A stretch of 64,000 bases of DNA from Edaphochlamys debaryana (lineage: Eukaryota > Chlorophyta > Chlorophyceae > Chlamydomonadales). The stretch lies in assembly GCA_016858145.1 (NCBI GenBank), contig JAEHOE010000033.1, positions 620,001-684,000 of the forward strand, written 5' to 3'. The notes under the pieces are model-generated. The model was not told the DNA's origin. It saw nothing but the letters and a program-made list of their open reading frames with translations, and made no database searches. Within the stretch, counting starts at the first letter, position 1, and the number at the start of each line of letters is the position of its first letter. The position numbers and the translations under genes are program-made. Below are positions 41,594 through 53,632 of the stretch, in pieces.

Positions 41594-44383
41594 ATGTCGA
41601 TTGATCATCAGCGGACCGGCGGGGTCCGCCTCGTCGGCGCCCTTCTGGTTGCCGCGGCCCTGATGGGGTGCGCGAACGCGTGCATTTTCAAGTTTGGCAC
41701 GGCCAAAGACAGTCTGGTGAGTTGAAGGCGGGTCGGGCTTGGGCCTGCGAAGTGGGAATTCAGCATGGGTTTCCGCCGTTCCGTGCCAGGCGGTGCAGCC
41801 GTTCATAGACCCGCGAGTCATGATAAGATTGGGTGCATGAGCGCGCTCGCATCTTCTAGCTACGAGTATGCTGCGTGCGCTTGTGGCATGAAGCATATCG
41901 CGAAGATCAGCTTGGCATCCATGTATGCGAACCCGCGAGCCGGCCCCGCGCACCCGCGCAGGCTGCGAAGTCTGGCACGCCCTGGGACCACGGCTACAAT
42001 GGTGATGATTGGTGAGGCCGCGGGGCCCGGGTTCGGGCGGTATCACTTTCCTCCGGGCTCGCCATTCTTCACACCACGCCGGCCCAGTCCTCTGGTTCCA
42101 GTACTCGCCACGTCATAAGCGCTCACGGGCTGTCAGCAACCACGGCCAGCCAAGGAGATACGGGGTGCAACTTCATACGTCTGCGTCGTGCATCAATCTG
42201 GAAGGGGGGGACACATGGCCACCTCTTACTGTCCGCCCCCCCGCCCCTCCAACCCCGCGTGCATTTCACAGGAGCGGCGTTGACGGCAACGGCAACCCCT
42301 GGCAGTGCCTCTCCGGCACCCGGCAGTCGCCCATCAGCATCCCCGAGCCCACGGCGACTGTGTTCGGTGAGTTGCAGGGAACATGCACGAAGCCGTGGAG
42401 TGGACGTCGGGAAAGATGGACGCGAGCGAGGCTCCCATCACAAGGCATCCACAAGGGCATATCCACCTCCGTCCCACGTTTCCCGTCGTTGCCCTCGTAC
42501 CTCGCAGGCAACGCCCAGATCCCAGCGAGCTTCCGCACCAACTGGACCTACCCCACCCTGGTCTCCAACGGCTCCAACATTGAGGTGCGTGGTGGGGCAC
42601 AGCAGCACGAACTCCCGGGGTCAGCACGCACTTATCTGGCACTCCTCATACATGCGGTGACACGCATGGCAGCCACTGATACAGCCTGCGCGTGCACAGG
42701 GGCGCGTGTCCCGTCAGCCCCGTCCCATGTGTGTTTTCACAATTATTTTTGCCACCCGCCTTGCGTCTGATTGCCATGCAGATCATCAACAACGGTCACG
42801 TGATCCAGGCAAGCAAGGACAGGGGCACAAGCAGGGGGCAGGGTTGATGTCGGATGCTGGGTCTGCAGGCAGGCATAGCCTACAACCGCATCCCCTTACA
42901 TCAGCGTTCACACCAAACCCCATCCTCGCCCCCCCCCCTCGGCATCTAGGTCGAGTGGCTGTCGCCGTTCACTTCATCCGTCCTGATCACCGCGGGTGGG
43001 TGCGCGGTTCCTCCCTCCAAAGTTACCCTAGCATCTGCGTGTATGTGCACTGCCTCATCACAAGCTCACCCCTCGCGCATCCCCGTGCACGTGTGTGTAT
43101 TTCCGAGCGACCATGCTCCCTAACCCTCGCCCTCCAAACCCCCGCAGCCAACACGAGCGGCGCCACCATCACCTCCGTCCTGGACCTGCCCGCCGACGCC
43201 CCGTCGCGGCGCGTGACCGCAGAGCCCCTGCAGTTCCACTTCCACGCTCTGTCGGAGCACACCATTGACGGTGAGGGCACGAGGACACGGCTTAGGCGGG
43301 GACGTGGGCTGGGGTCCAGGGCCTTCGACCGGAACCTCTACGCGGAGCCTGCTTGGCATGCTCCCGGGCACAGTGTCCCCTGCTGACCTCAGTGAGGGTG
43401 ACCTCACCACCCCCAACCCGGCCCTCCCCCGCAGGCCGGTACTACCCCCTCGAGCTGCACATCGTGCACCGGGTGACGGACCTGCCCGCCTGCGCCGCCG
43501 CGGGCGGCTGCTTCACGGTCACCGGTGTGGTGTTCGAGCTGGTTAACGGCCCCGACAACCAGCTGCTTGAGCCCATCCTGGACTTTGCCCCCACGCGCGA
43601 GGGCACCATCAATGTCGTGCCCGCTAACGTCAACATTGAGCTGAACTCCTTCATCCCCGCGCCCAGCCAGCGCACCTACGTCACGTGAGTGCAGCGGCCG
43701 GTGGCAGATGTGTGTCAATCCGCAAGGGTTCATGACTGGAAATTGCATAATATGTTGCCGCTTTCCACTGTTTGGGTTGAGAGCTGAATCCACCCCCCCT
43801 GCCCTTCCCTCCGCCCCCCCCTCCCGCCGCAGCTACCCGGGTTCGCTGACCACGCCGCCCTGCAGCGAGGGTCTGTTGTGGCACGTCTTCACCGAGCCCC
43901 AGACCATCAGTGTCAACCAGTGGTCCCGCTTCCGCAACCTCACCTCCTTCAAGGACTGTGTCAACACCACTGGCTCCCCTTCGGGCCACCGCCACGCCGC
44001 TTCCCGCCGCATGCTGGGCCTGACCGAGACCGAGGGCTCCGTCGCCGGCCCCGCCCGTCAGCGCAGCACTCTCGTGTGCGGCCTGCTCGGCGTGCTGTGC
44101 CCTTCCCCGTCTCCCCCGCCGCCTGTCTCCTCCCCGCCGCCGCCGCCCCTTGCCAACAGCTGTAAGTGTGCGGGGCTGTGGGGCCCCAACTAATCTGGCT
44201 TGATGGGTACTCGTATGGTGTGAGGTGCTTGGTCCGGTCTCGGCGTTCATGCGTACTGCTCACTCCGTTCTCCCCGGTGCCTGATCCCCTCCCCCAGTTG
44301 TGTGCACGCCCAAAGCCTTTGGCTACAACTACCGCAACGTCCAGCCCACCAACGGCCGCACCGTCAAGCTGGCCACGGCCTAA
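41594..44383 (+). CDS. Alpha-carbonic anhydrase A (CAH1/CAH2-like, periplasmic)
   Basis: This enzyme interconverts CO2 and bicarbonate, probably in the periplasm as part of the carbon-concentrating mechanism. Ten exons (41594-41716, 41962-42011, 42272-42366, 42508-42584, 42782-42808, 42950-42995, 43148-43270, 43435-43684, 43833-44161, 44298-44383) give 401 aa in phase. A signal peptide (GALLVAAALMGCANA) precedes CIFKFGT. Alpha-CA motifs are CLSGTRQSPISIP, the zinc ligands in LQFHFHALSEH and LELHIVH, and GSLTTPPCSEGLLWHVFTEP. A Ser/Pro-rich linker with basic sites (AASRRML, SPSPPPPVSSPPPPPL) separates the large part from the C-terminal FVCTPKAFGYNYRNVQPTNG, matching the large and small subunits of CAH1. 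Exon 5 ends at a GC donor (CAG|GCAAGC); the inverted copy has GT there. Confidence 0.93.
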
Positions 44384-44450
44384 GCGGACACCGGGCCTGC
44401 ACCTAGCTAGCTAGCGTCCTCCCTGCTGGGCGCACGCGGCTCGCCCGCGT
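44384..44450. repeat. Outer end of carbonic anhydrase inverted duplication, left
   Basis: The 3' UTR start (ACCTAGCTAGCTAGCGTCCT and following GC-rich bases to about 44,450) is matched inverted at 47,427-47,500. The gene duplication therefore includes at least about 65 bases past the stop. Confidence 0.85.
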
Positions 44451-47426
44451 ATTGAGCTTCCGTGGATACGTGGTTCCTGCAAGTGAGGTTCCTGCAAGGT
44501 TTGAACCCCTCGAAACAATTTTGTGAGTGACAGCTGGTGAGCGGGATGGGTTCGTTCCATCGTGCCTGCCAAGTGTATGCCAGTTCGTGATACGGTACGG
44601 AGTTTGAAGAGTGGCCACGAGATACAATTTTAGTGTGCAGATCCCTGCCTAAGCAACCAAAGAAGAGGGGTAGCCACAAGTGATACCTAATGAGCGGTGC
44701 GCGCGGTGAAGAGATAGAAGATGCAAGGTGCGATGTGGCCTGGACGAGAGGAGGGACGTGATAAGTGTTGAGCGAGGCAGTAGTTGCAGAGCGTGTAATT
44801 TGTTAGCAGGGACGGATGGAGCATCTGCAACCTAAAGGCCAGAGAGCTGTATGTAAGAACACCATCCACCTTGGTCCCGTCAGCCGAACCGCTGGTCTTG
44901 ATGCGATGTTGACTTGCATCAACAGTCAAGGGATGGGGGCAGAAGCCTAGGGCTGTGTCGCTAGGGAACCACGCTGGGGGGTGGGGGAGGGGGTGGGGGT
45001 TGGCCACAACGTGGCCGGGGAGCAGCAGCAAGGGGAAAGCGCGTAAGGCATGTTGACGCCGGGGAGGGGGGTTGTTTTAGACAACGGCGCGCAGTGCCGC
45101 GGTATGTTGGCGTCGCATTGTGTGGGTGTAACGGGTGGGGGCTGGGGGGCGGCGGGGGCGGGGGGGGGGCAGGCTGCGGGCCGGGGGACTGCGGGTCTGG
45201 GAGAGCCGGGCCACGGGTTCCTGTGCGCATATGCCCATGCGTGCCAAAACTGCGGTCATGTTATCACGCTTCCCGTTACTACTAGTAACCACAATTATGC
45301 ACAACAGCTTACCGGAACAGGGATACAGTCAAAGTTGATTTCGACAAGCCGCAGGCCCTAGGCGTGGATACTGACAACTGCAAGCAGTGCACACAAGCAA
45401 TGCTGGCGCATTAAGCTTTAGCAATGCAGCGGCGTTAGTGTTCCAGAATTGGCGCGAACACCAACCTCACAGAGACAACGCGTGGCACTTTACTCACATG
45501 CTACTGGCTTCTTGGCGTACTGGAGCGAAGCATCTCCGAAGCCGAAGGCGCGGCTGCGTTCAGGTCATGGTCACAACCGGCCCGGGTCACCGAGCTTGCG
45601 ATGCTGCTGCTGCTATGCGAAGCCGCTAATGCCTCTTCTGACCGAGAGCGTTGGACCTTTCGTACGCCTCACCGCGACGATCGATCCATACCCATGCACG
45701 ACTCCCCCCCCTCGAACCTCGAGGCCCCCCCCTCGGCTTGGGTCGAGGCGCCAGGTGAGGCGGCGCGGGGCACCTACACTTTCGACCGGGTTTCGGGCGC
45801 TTCCTCGGGCTCGGCTGCGCGCTGGCACCCTAACGCGACTGGCCGACCCCGACAACTCGCTCTCCCTCCCTTTCCATCTCTCGTGTGCGTGTCCACCCGC
45901 GAGATGCCCCTCGCCCTCGCGGGCCCTCCCGGTTCTCAGGCGACAACGACAAGGTAGGCCGCCCACAGGTCAGCGTAGTTTGCAACCACGCCCTACGCCC
46001 CTCAACCACGCGCTACGCTTCGTTGATGTCTTCTACCCACACGTCTTGCGCACTCGCTTGCCTGGCACCCCTGTGCTTAACCCACACGTCGGCCATCGTT
46101 CCCCGCGTTGCGTTTGACCTTGCCTACCTGCCCTTGTCCCCCACGGGCATGCCTTCTTTGGTGCAAGTGGCATGGCGCAGGGGAGGGTGTGGAGCACGGC
46201 GCAGTCCCTACTGACAGGGACTGCGGAGCTGTGCTTGGAGCTTGCAGTCTGCCTTACATCCCTACCCTTAGAAGTGCAATTTCGCCCACCCGGAATGGGC
46301 TGGTGGGGGTGATCAGGTTGCTACCCTTCCCTGGGTTGCTCCCTGGCTGGTGTTTCTCAACGCCGTGTTCCCTTTTGGGCACCGGGGCGGAGGGAGCTCT
46401 GTCTCGCCCGGGGGGTTAGAACCCTGGCGAGCGGGCTCGAGCCACCTCGCGTAGGGCGGGGTACTGGGAAAGGATTAATGGCCGGGTGTGAGCTTGCATG
46501 CCGGCGTGCGGGCAAGTGGCGGAGAGGGGTTGCCGGCCTCATGGGCCAGACGCAAACATGGAATTCGCCGGGGAGGGGCCACGGGGCTCAGCCCTTATCC
46601 TGCCTTCGTGCAGCCACCTCGTCGGACACCAGGGCCCACAGACGAACCAGGCGCAGGCTCGAGTACGGGGACAATGGTCCCGTACAGCTTTCTTGAAAGA
46701 GCAGCTGTGGCAGTAAAATGCCATGGAATCCCGGTTGCCTTGATCAAGCGGCAAAGCCTGAGCGTATCGGCGCCTCGGCGCATTCGACCCTCGTCCTTGT
46801 GTTGGCCCTTCTGCGTGTGATGCATACGGTAATTCTTAAGCCGCCGTGGCATGTATTGCACTTGGCGCGCGGCAACTAGTCACTGTCTCTCAGTCTGTGC
46901 AGGGGTCAGGGCTTCCATACCGTCGTAGCGTTAAGGTTTGGCACGTGCGTCTTGTTTGGTCTGGCCGGCCAAGCCTTTCTCCTGCTGCTCCTGCTATTGC
47001 CCCTCCTCGTGCCGTTTGCCGTGAACTCGCAGAGACGCAGAGAAAGTATGAAAGTGCTCTTTAAGCCGCACACGTATCCCCAATCTTTGCCCACGCTCCT
47101 GTCATGCTAACGATCTCAAGATGGCACCCCATGCCCCACTGGCCGGCTCACAACCGCCCCACTGTTCCACCGCCCCTACCCATCTCTCGGAACAAGTCTC
47201 AACACTATGCATGCGGTTGCACTCATGAACGGCGTTTGCCCCTCGCGGAGCAAAGCGCTGTGTGACGCATGGTATGTACTCGGTACGACTACGCAATCCC
47301 CCCTCGCACTTCTCTCACTGCGCTCCGCTCTCCACAACCACCTCCTCGCTCACTCTCCACCCTGCGCTATGGCGTACAACTCTCGCTGTTGCATCATGTA
47401 CCGTACATCATCTTTCACGCTAGATA
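44451..47426. other. Spacer between tail-to-tail carbonic anhydrase genes
   Basis: About 3 kb with no supported gene on either strand. It holds the 3' UTRs of both copies. G-rich runs lie near 44,980-45,190. Confidence 0.5.
44794..44798 (+). terminator. Candidate TGTAA poly(A) signal, carbonic anhydrase A
   Basis: TGTAA 411 bases past the stop; a second TGTAA lies at 44,852-44,856. Confidence 0.45.
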
Positions 47427-47500
47427 CGTGGGCGAGCCGCGTGCGCCCAGCAAGCAGGCAGGGAGGACGCTAGCTAGCTAGGTGCAGGCCCGGTGTCCGC

Positions 47501-50126
47501 TTAGGCCGTGGCCAGCTTGACGGTGCGGCCGTTGGTGGGCTGGACGTTGCGGTAGTTGTAGCCAAAGGCCTTGGGCGTGCACACAACTGGGGGAGGGGAT
47601 CAGGCACCGGGGAGAACGGAGTGAGCGGTACGCATGAAGGCGCAGACCCCGGGTCAGGCTGACCACGCATAGTGGCAAGTACGCGGTCCCAGGAAAGCAG
47701 ATTGGCTGGCCTTTCACTACTACTGTGCCTCTTCCACCCGGGTCAGCCCTTCACACTCACAGCTGTTGGCCAGGGGCGGCGGCGGGGGGTTCGGGCGCGG
47801 CGGCGGAGGCGACGGCGGAGGCGGGGGCGACGCCGCACCGCCGCCGCCAAGGCAAAGGAGGCCCAGCAGGCAGGTCTGCAGCTTGCGCTCGCGAGCGGGC
47901 TTGGGGACAGCGCTCTCAGCGACTTCAGGGGCAGTGATCTCCGCGGCGTCGTCGCTGAGGGTGAGAAGGCGGCGGGAAGCGGCATGGCGGTGGCCCGCAG
48001 GGGAGCCGGTGGTGTTGACGCAGTCCTTGAAGGAGGTGAGGTTGCGGAACTGTGCCCACTGGCGGACGCTGATGGTCTGGGGCTCGGTAAAGACGTGCCA
48101 CAGCAGACCCTCGCTGCAGGGCGGGGTGGTCAGCGAACCCGGGTAGCTGCGGGAGGGGGGCAGGGCAAGGGCAGGGGGACTGGATTCACAAGGGCACTCA
48201 ACCCAACAGTGGAAAGCGGCAACATGAACGGGGCCATTATGCAATTTCCAGTCATGAACCCTTGCGGAGTTGCACAATTCTGCCACCGGCCGCTGCACTC
48301 ACGTGACGTAGGTGCGCTGGCTGGGCGCGGGGATGAAGGAGTTGAGCTCAATGTTGAAGCCGGCGGGCAGGCGGTTGATGGTGCCCTCACGCTTGGGAGC
48401 GAAGAACAGGATGGGCGTGAGCAGCGGGTTGTCGGGGCCCTCGACCAGCTCGAACACCACACCCGTGACCGTGAAGCAGCCGCCCACGGCGGCGCAGGCG
48501 GGCAGGTCCGTCACCCTGTGCACGATGTGCAGCTCGAGGGGGTAGTACCGGCCTGAGGGGGTGGGTCGGGTTGGGGGTGGTGAGGTCGGCAGGGGACACA
48601 GTGTCTAGGAGCGAACCAGGGAGGCTCTGTGTAGAGATTCCAGTCGAAGGCCCTGGGCCCCAGCCCACGCCTGAGCGTTGCCCCGTCCCCGCCCGAGCTG
48701 TGTCCTCTAGCCCTCACCGTCGATGGTGTGCTCCGACAGGGCGTGGACGTGGAACTGTAGGGGAACTGCGGTGACACGCCGGGAAGGGGCGTCGGCGGGC
48801 AGGTCCAGCACGGAGGTGATGGTGGCAGTCGTGGTGTTGGCTGCGGACAACCCGGGGGAAGAGGGGGAACGACTGAGGAAACCTGCAGGAAAGGTAGTAT
48901 AGTCTGGGTGCATCGGGGCAGGTGAGGAGATGCAAGGCTGCCTTGGGGACGCCTCTGCACTTGAGCACCGGCTTTGGTGCCCACGTGACACGTGTACCTA
49001 CCCGCAGTGATCTGGACGGATGAGTGAAGGGCGACAGCCACTCCACCTGAGGGCGACAGAAGCAGGCGTTCAAAGGAGTGCGCTATGGCACATGCAGCAT
49101 CTTCACCCCGTCCCATGCGTGTCGCTCACCTGGATGACGTGGCCGTTGTTGATGATCTGCGCAGGCGCGGTGAGGGGCACAGGCGAGGGAAAGGTTGCTG
49201 GTCAGAACCAACTTGATTGGGTTGAACTCCGCTTGGCCGACCGCAGCCGCCCTCTCACCTCAATGTTGGAGCCGTTGGAGACCAGGGTGGGGTAGGTCCA
49301 GCTGGTGCGGAAGTTTGAGGGAATCTGGGCGTTGCCTGTGGGAAACAGGGGGACGAAAGAAGAAGGGACGTAGGCTGCCCGTTGGGTGCAATGTGCGGGG
49401 CGCGCCGCGGAGGGCGTACGCATGGCAGCCTGCGAAGTGCTCATGGACAGGAGTGATACGTTCTTGACAACCCGCACCACCTGCTCACCAAACACAGTCG
49501 TCGTGGGCTCGGGGATGCTGATGGGCGACTGCCGGGTGCCGGACAGGCACTGCCAGGGGTTGCCGTTGCCGTCGACGCCGCTCCTGTGGAATGCGTTCGG
49601 GGTTGGGGGGTCGGGGGGTCGGGCAGTGAGAGGCGGCCATGTTTGTCCCCCCCCTACAAACTGATTCACGACGCAGACATATGAAGTATCTGCACCCCGT
49701 ATCTCCTTGGCTGGCCGTGGTTGCTGACAGCCCGTGAGCGCCTATGACGTGGCGAGTACAAGAACCAGAGGACTGGGCCGGCGTGGTGTGAAGAATGGCG
49801 AGCCCGGACGAAAGTGATACCGCCCCAACCTCGGTCCCGCGGCCTCACCAGTTGTCCCCATGGAAGCCGTGGTCCAAGGGCGTGCCAGACTTGACAGCCT
49901 ACGAAAGTGCGAAAGCGAAAAGGGGATGGAGCGAGCCCATGGAGGGCGAAAACCGAGCGTATGTAGGGCGAAAACCGAATCCTACCGAATTATCAGTCGG
50001 TTCTCCGCGACTTACCAGGTTGTCACGAGACGCCCCATACTTGAAAACACAACCACGAGCGCATCCAAGCAGCGCTGCGGCGGCAAGGAGCGCGCCAACG
50101 CGGCGGAAAACGGTAGCGCGTGGCAT
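47501..50126 (-). CDS. Alpha-carbonic anhydrase B (inverted paralogue), with shifted exon 6
   Basis: Ten exons mirror copy A: 50126-50016, 49898-49849, 49583-49489, 49335-49259, 49156-49130, 49046-48998, 48840-48718, 48552-48303, 48146-47761 and 47586-47501, giving 417 aa. The signal peptide is GALLAAAALLGCARG. Zinc ligands are kept (LQFHVHALSEH, LELHIVH), as are GSLTTPPCSEGLLWHVFTEP and the C-terminal FVCTPKAFGYNYRNVQPTNG. The Pro-rich linker is longer than in A. Exon 6 lacks one base relative to A (TTCACTCATCC against TTCACTTCATCC). The frame is restored only if a GT four bases further on is used, giving PFTHPSRSLRV in place of PFTSSVLITA. If that donor is not used the gene is broken. SGTPLDHG replaces SGTPWDHG. 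Confidence 0.88.
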
Positions 50127-50234
50127 GTCGGCACGCACCGGCAAGCAAGTCCTGGTCGGGGCTGGCCGCAAGCGGTTGTATCACTACCGGTACCCTCGGC
50201 GCACCGTGCAGTGAATGGTGGAGGTGGGCCTCGA

Positions 50235-50242
50235 CTTTTATA
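50235..50242 (-). promoter_or_regulatory. TATA box, carbonic anhydrase B
   Basis: TATAAAAG on the minus strand about 110 bases upstream of the start codon, the best TATA box in the window. Confidence 0.65.
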
Positions 50243-53200
50243 TGCCGGAGGCGACCCTGAGATGAGGTGGTTGGTGGTTGTGGTGGTTTCGGTCGGCCCG
50301 TCGGCGGCCTTCGTATGCCACTTGCCACTCACACCGCCCGACAGGACATCAAAGCCGTGGAGATCTCTGTTGCGTAGTTTGAGGCGCAATGAGCCCATGC
50401 GTTGGGGAGCTTGTTGATTGGGTTGTGTCGAGGAATGCAGATAACGTTGTTGTCGCCGCACTCGCTCACACTGCACGTTATCTCCTCAGGCGCATAACGA
50501 GTATAGGAGCGCTTTAGAGCGGCGGGGCATGGCGATACTCGCCTGCGGACGTCAGGGCGAGCGATCGCAGACACAACCGCGTGACGCCGCGTGCGTCACG
50601 CACGCGGAAACGCGACTGCACGAGCAGGCATGGCCATGCCCGAGGTGCATGATCCATGTTGCGGCTAACGATAGCACAGAGCGAGCGTTGGACTCGCTCG
50701 GTTGGACGAGGTCGTTACTTCGGAGCAAGGCGACGTGGCGTGCTCGCCCCTGCTCGTCCCCTCGGGGGGAGGGACACTTGTCCCAGCCCACAAAGTGCTG
50801 CCGGCCACGTCGTTACATGACTTTGTTGCTTCAACGCCACCCCGCTCGTCGTTCGGGCAGTTTCGGGCCCCGCCGAAAAAGGCAGTTTGACTCCAGTCTG
50901 TGTCGGCCCTGCTGCCCCCGCCCCGGAGCGTTTTCCGCACCTGATGCCCAGGCCAGCAAGTATCTTAACTCATAGGTAGGCTGCTGCGCGCAGGGCAGTG
51001 CCGTACCACTAGAGCCGAGAACGCTTCACACCACATCGCAGCCCTAGTTATTGCCCTTCACAATTCATACAAAACGACGATCGCGTACTGGACAGTGAAA
51101 CAGCGCAGAAACGCAAACTTTGGCGGTCGGAGCGCGAGCAATCCTGGTGCGCTGGTGCCTCGTGGGTCTGCATTTAGCGGCGGGAACAATGGCTGCGACG
51201 AGCTGCGAAGGACACGACTAGAACGCTTGATCGGCATATCGGCACGGAGGGCAATAGGTGATTATGGATGGTTCGGCGTAAGACAGTACCTGTACACTGA
51301 TGAGTATGCACTGCGTGTCTGGCTTGGCTCGGTTTTCGCGCCGTGCATTGGTGGCTGGATGCTTCGCGGTCAGGCGCTGCGCAAGGCGAGCGAGGACTTG
51401 GGGTTCATCATCCGGAAGTGCTTCAGCGATCAAGTGGATCTGCCTGGAGGTGCGGTCCGTCTCGCACCCCTGGACGGGAGTGCCTGCGAGGCAGGAAGCC
51501 CTTGCCTACTTGGCTCATTAAGTTGGCAGCAGCCAGGGCCTTGAGCCCGCTTTGTGCAAGGGGGGGGGGGGTGATGACGGCCCAAGCCAGCCCAGGCTCG
51601 ACTCTCTGGTGCCAGGCAGCACTCGGATTGTCAAGACGGGGCCGCATATATGCGGCGTATACGGTATCCGCGCTTCACCCTGCCTGGTATGTGGTGTGAA
51701 GGGCTGCTCGCATGAGCCTGGGAGTCTCAGGCGCGGTGATGGTATGGTATGCGGGCCTGGTATGTGGTGTCTGTTGACCCCGACAACTCAAGGGACGGTT
51801 ACAACTTGCAGCAGGGGTGCAAACACCTTTCTGGCCCCTGCCTTGTAGCCCCAAAAGCGCCACTTTAGCCTGAGGCCCTGAGGCCCTGAGTTCGTGTAAC
51901 ACCTCAACCCTAGCCAGGGGATGCCGGTGGTGATGGGGGGAAAGTGTGGGCGTGGCACGGTTTGCCACGGCACGCCATGTGACTTCATTCAAAACCCCCC
52001 GCAGCGCAGTCGAAGGCGGCGTGGTGAGTGCCTAGACGTCCGTTACATTCCGCCGCCAGTCTCCACCACTCGAGCCTTCAGGCCTGAGACCCTGAGCCCC
52101 TTCTTGACTTTCTCTCCATCTCTCGTGAGGGATTCCTCTCCCGCTCTAATGCGGCGTGCCTGTGCGCCACCCGACGCCCCGCAGATGAAAGACCAAAACT
52201 ACGCTGTCCAGTCGTCGCCTCCATCTCTTTGACCTGAACCGCCCGGTGTCGCCTCCCTGAAAGACCGCACGCGGGCACGCTGCATCCCTTGCAGAACTGG
52301 TGAAGCTAAAGCGTCATGAACCTGCTTCCATACCGGGGTCACCTGCGCAAAGCAGTGCCAGCATAACCCAAACTCCTGGCACCTCCCAACGCGTTCCCCC
52401 ATCAGTCACAGTAAGCAGTTCCGCCCGCTCGCCGTTCCCGCCCATGCCGCTCACCCGGGCGCAGCAAAGCCTACCACCTGCACATGTCACAGCGCCCGCC
52501 GCTACCCAAATATCCCCAAGGACGGCTTGCGATGGCAAAGGTGTCTGCCTTGACGTCGAGGCATGCGTTCGTCCACCAGGGCAGCCATGCCGTTCAGCTC
52601 CCTCCTACCCTTAAGCTTACTCAGACTTCTTATGACAACAGGCGATGACCGGTAGGGCCAAGGTTCACAAACCCTTGTGGAAGCTTTATTCAACGATCAA
52701 GTGGCTTGGAAGGCGCCACGGCCCTGAGCCTTATTGTAGACAAGGGGGCACACAGATACGTTTCCCTGCTCTCAGTCGCAAGATAGGGACCTGACGGACA
52801 AGACAAGAGGGGTGCCCCCATGGGCTGGACAAGAAAATCGACAAGCCCTACGGAAGGGTATCATCGGATGACTTAAGTAAAAGAGGTACCGCAAGGGACT
52901 TGCTAATGCCCCTCAGTTATTGCCCCCTAAAGCCATTCTACACATGGCACAGATACACGCTCTGAGCAATCAGAGGCAAGGCACATCAAGGCAGCCGTTT
53001 AGCCAGGTCCAAGAGCGACCCTTGCCCTTGCTCGCAATCATTGTGACACGGCCAACTCTCAAATAAGCCCAGGACAGTGCCGGAGCACCGTATACGCTAG
53101 CTTAGAGCAAATCCTCAGCCCTGCCGAGTTCTTGATGACATTCATGTCATTATACATCAATGACGTAATCAAACCAATCCTCTCTATGAAGTGAAGTAAT

Positions 53201-53632
53201 GTGTACCAATACCCAGGGGCCAAAGCCATGGAAGCAGTGCGAGTCACGCACTGAACCAGTGCCACGTCAAGAAAGTCCGAGCTCCGAGGCGCCAGACCAG
53301 CACGCATATTGCAAATGGGGAACTGCCTCGAACAGCCATAGAGGAAGAGAAAGGCCCGGCTCGCTGCGTGCCCAAACCAAGCCTGAAACGCACCCGCTCT
53401 TCGTTGTCATGTCTTCGGCTAAACTACTCCTTTGCGCTGCAAGGCAGGTGCGCGTGGTGGCTGGCCGCCCGCCGCCGAGAGTGAAGGTATCCCTAGGTCC
53501 ACAGCGTGTCCCAAGATGGGCCAGTGCCAGGAACTGGCCAGGGAGCAGCCTGCGTCCTTCCCTAATCCTCAGCCGTCGTCCACATCCTCCCTGCTCGTGG
53601 GCAGCACGCCCGGATTGGCCTCCCCGAAGCAG
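50243..53632. other. Long interval without recognised genes
   Basis: About 3.4 kb upstream of carbonic anhydrase B and downstream of the kinase stop. The part next to 53,632 should be kinase 3' UTR. The open frames here have no protein-like character that I can defend. Confidence 0.45.

Noticed and set aside
46260..46460. Possible tRNA-like segment (GGGTTAGAACCCTGGCGAG)
   Set aside because: I could not fold a cloverleaf with acceptor and T-arm pairing, and the T-loop consensus is missing.
51095..51544. 149-codon plus-strand frame
   Set aside because: Mixed composition but no motif, no donor or acceptor context and no family resemblance. Too weak to list as a gene.
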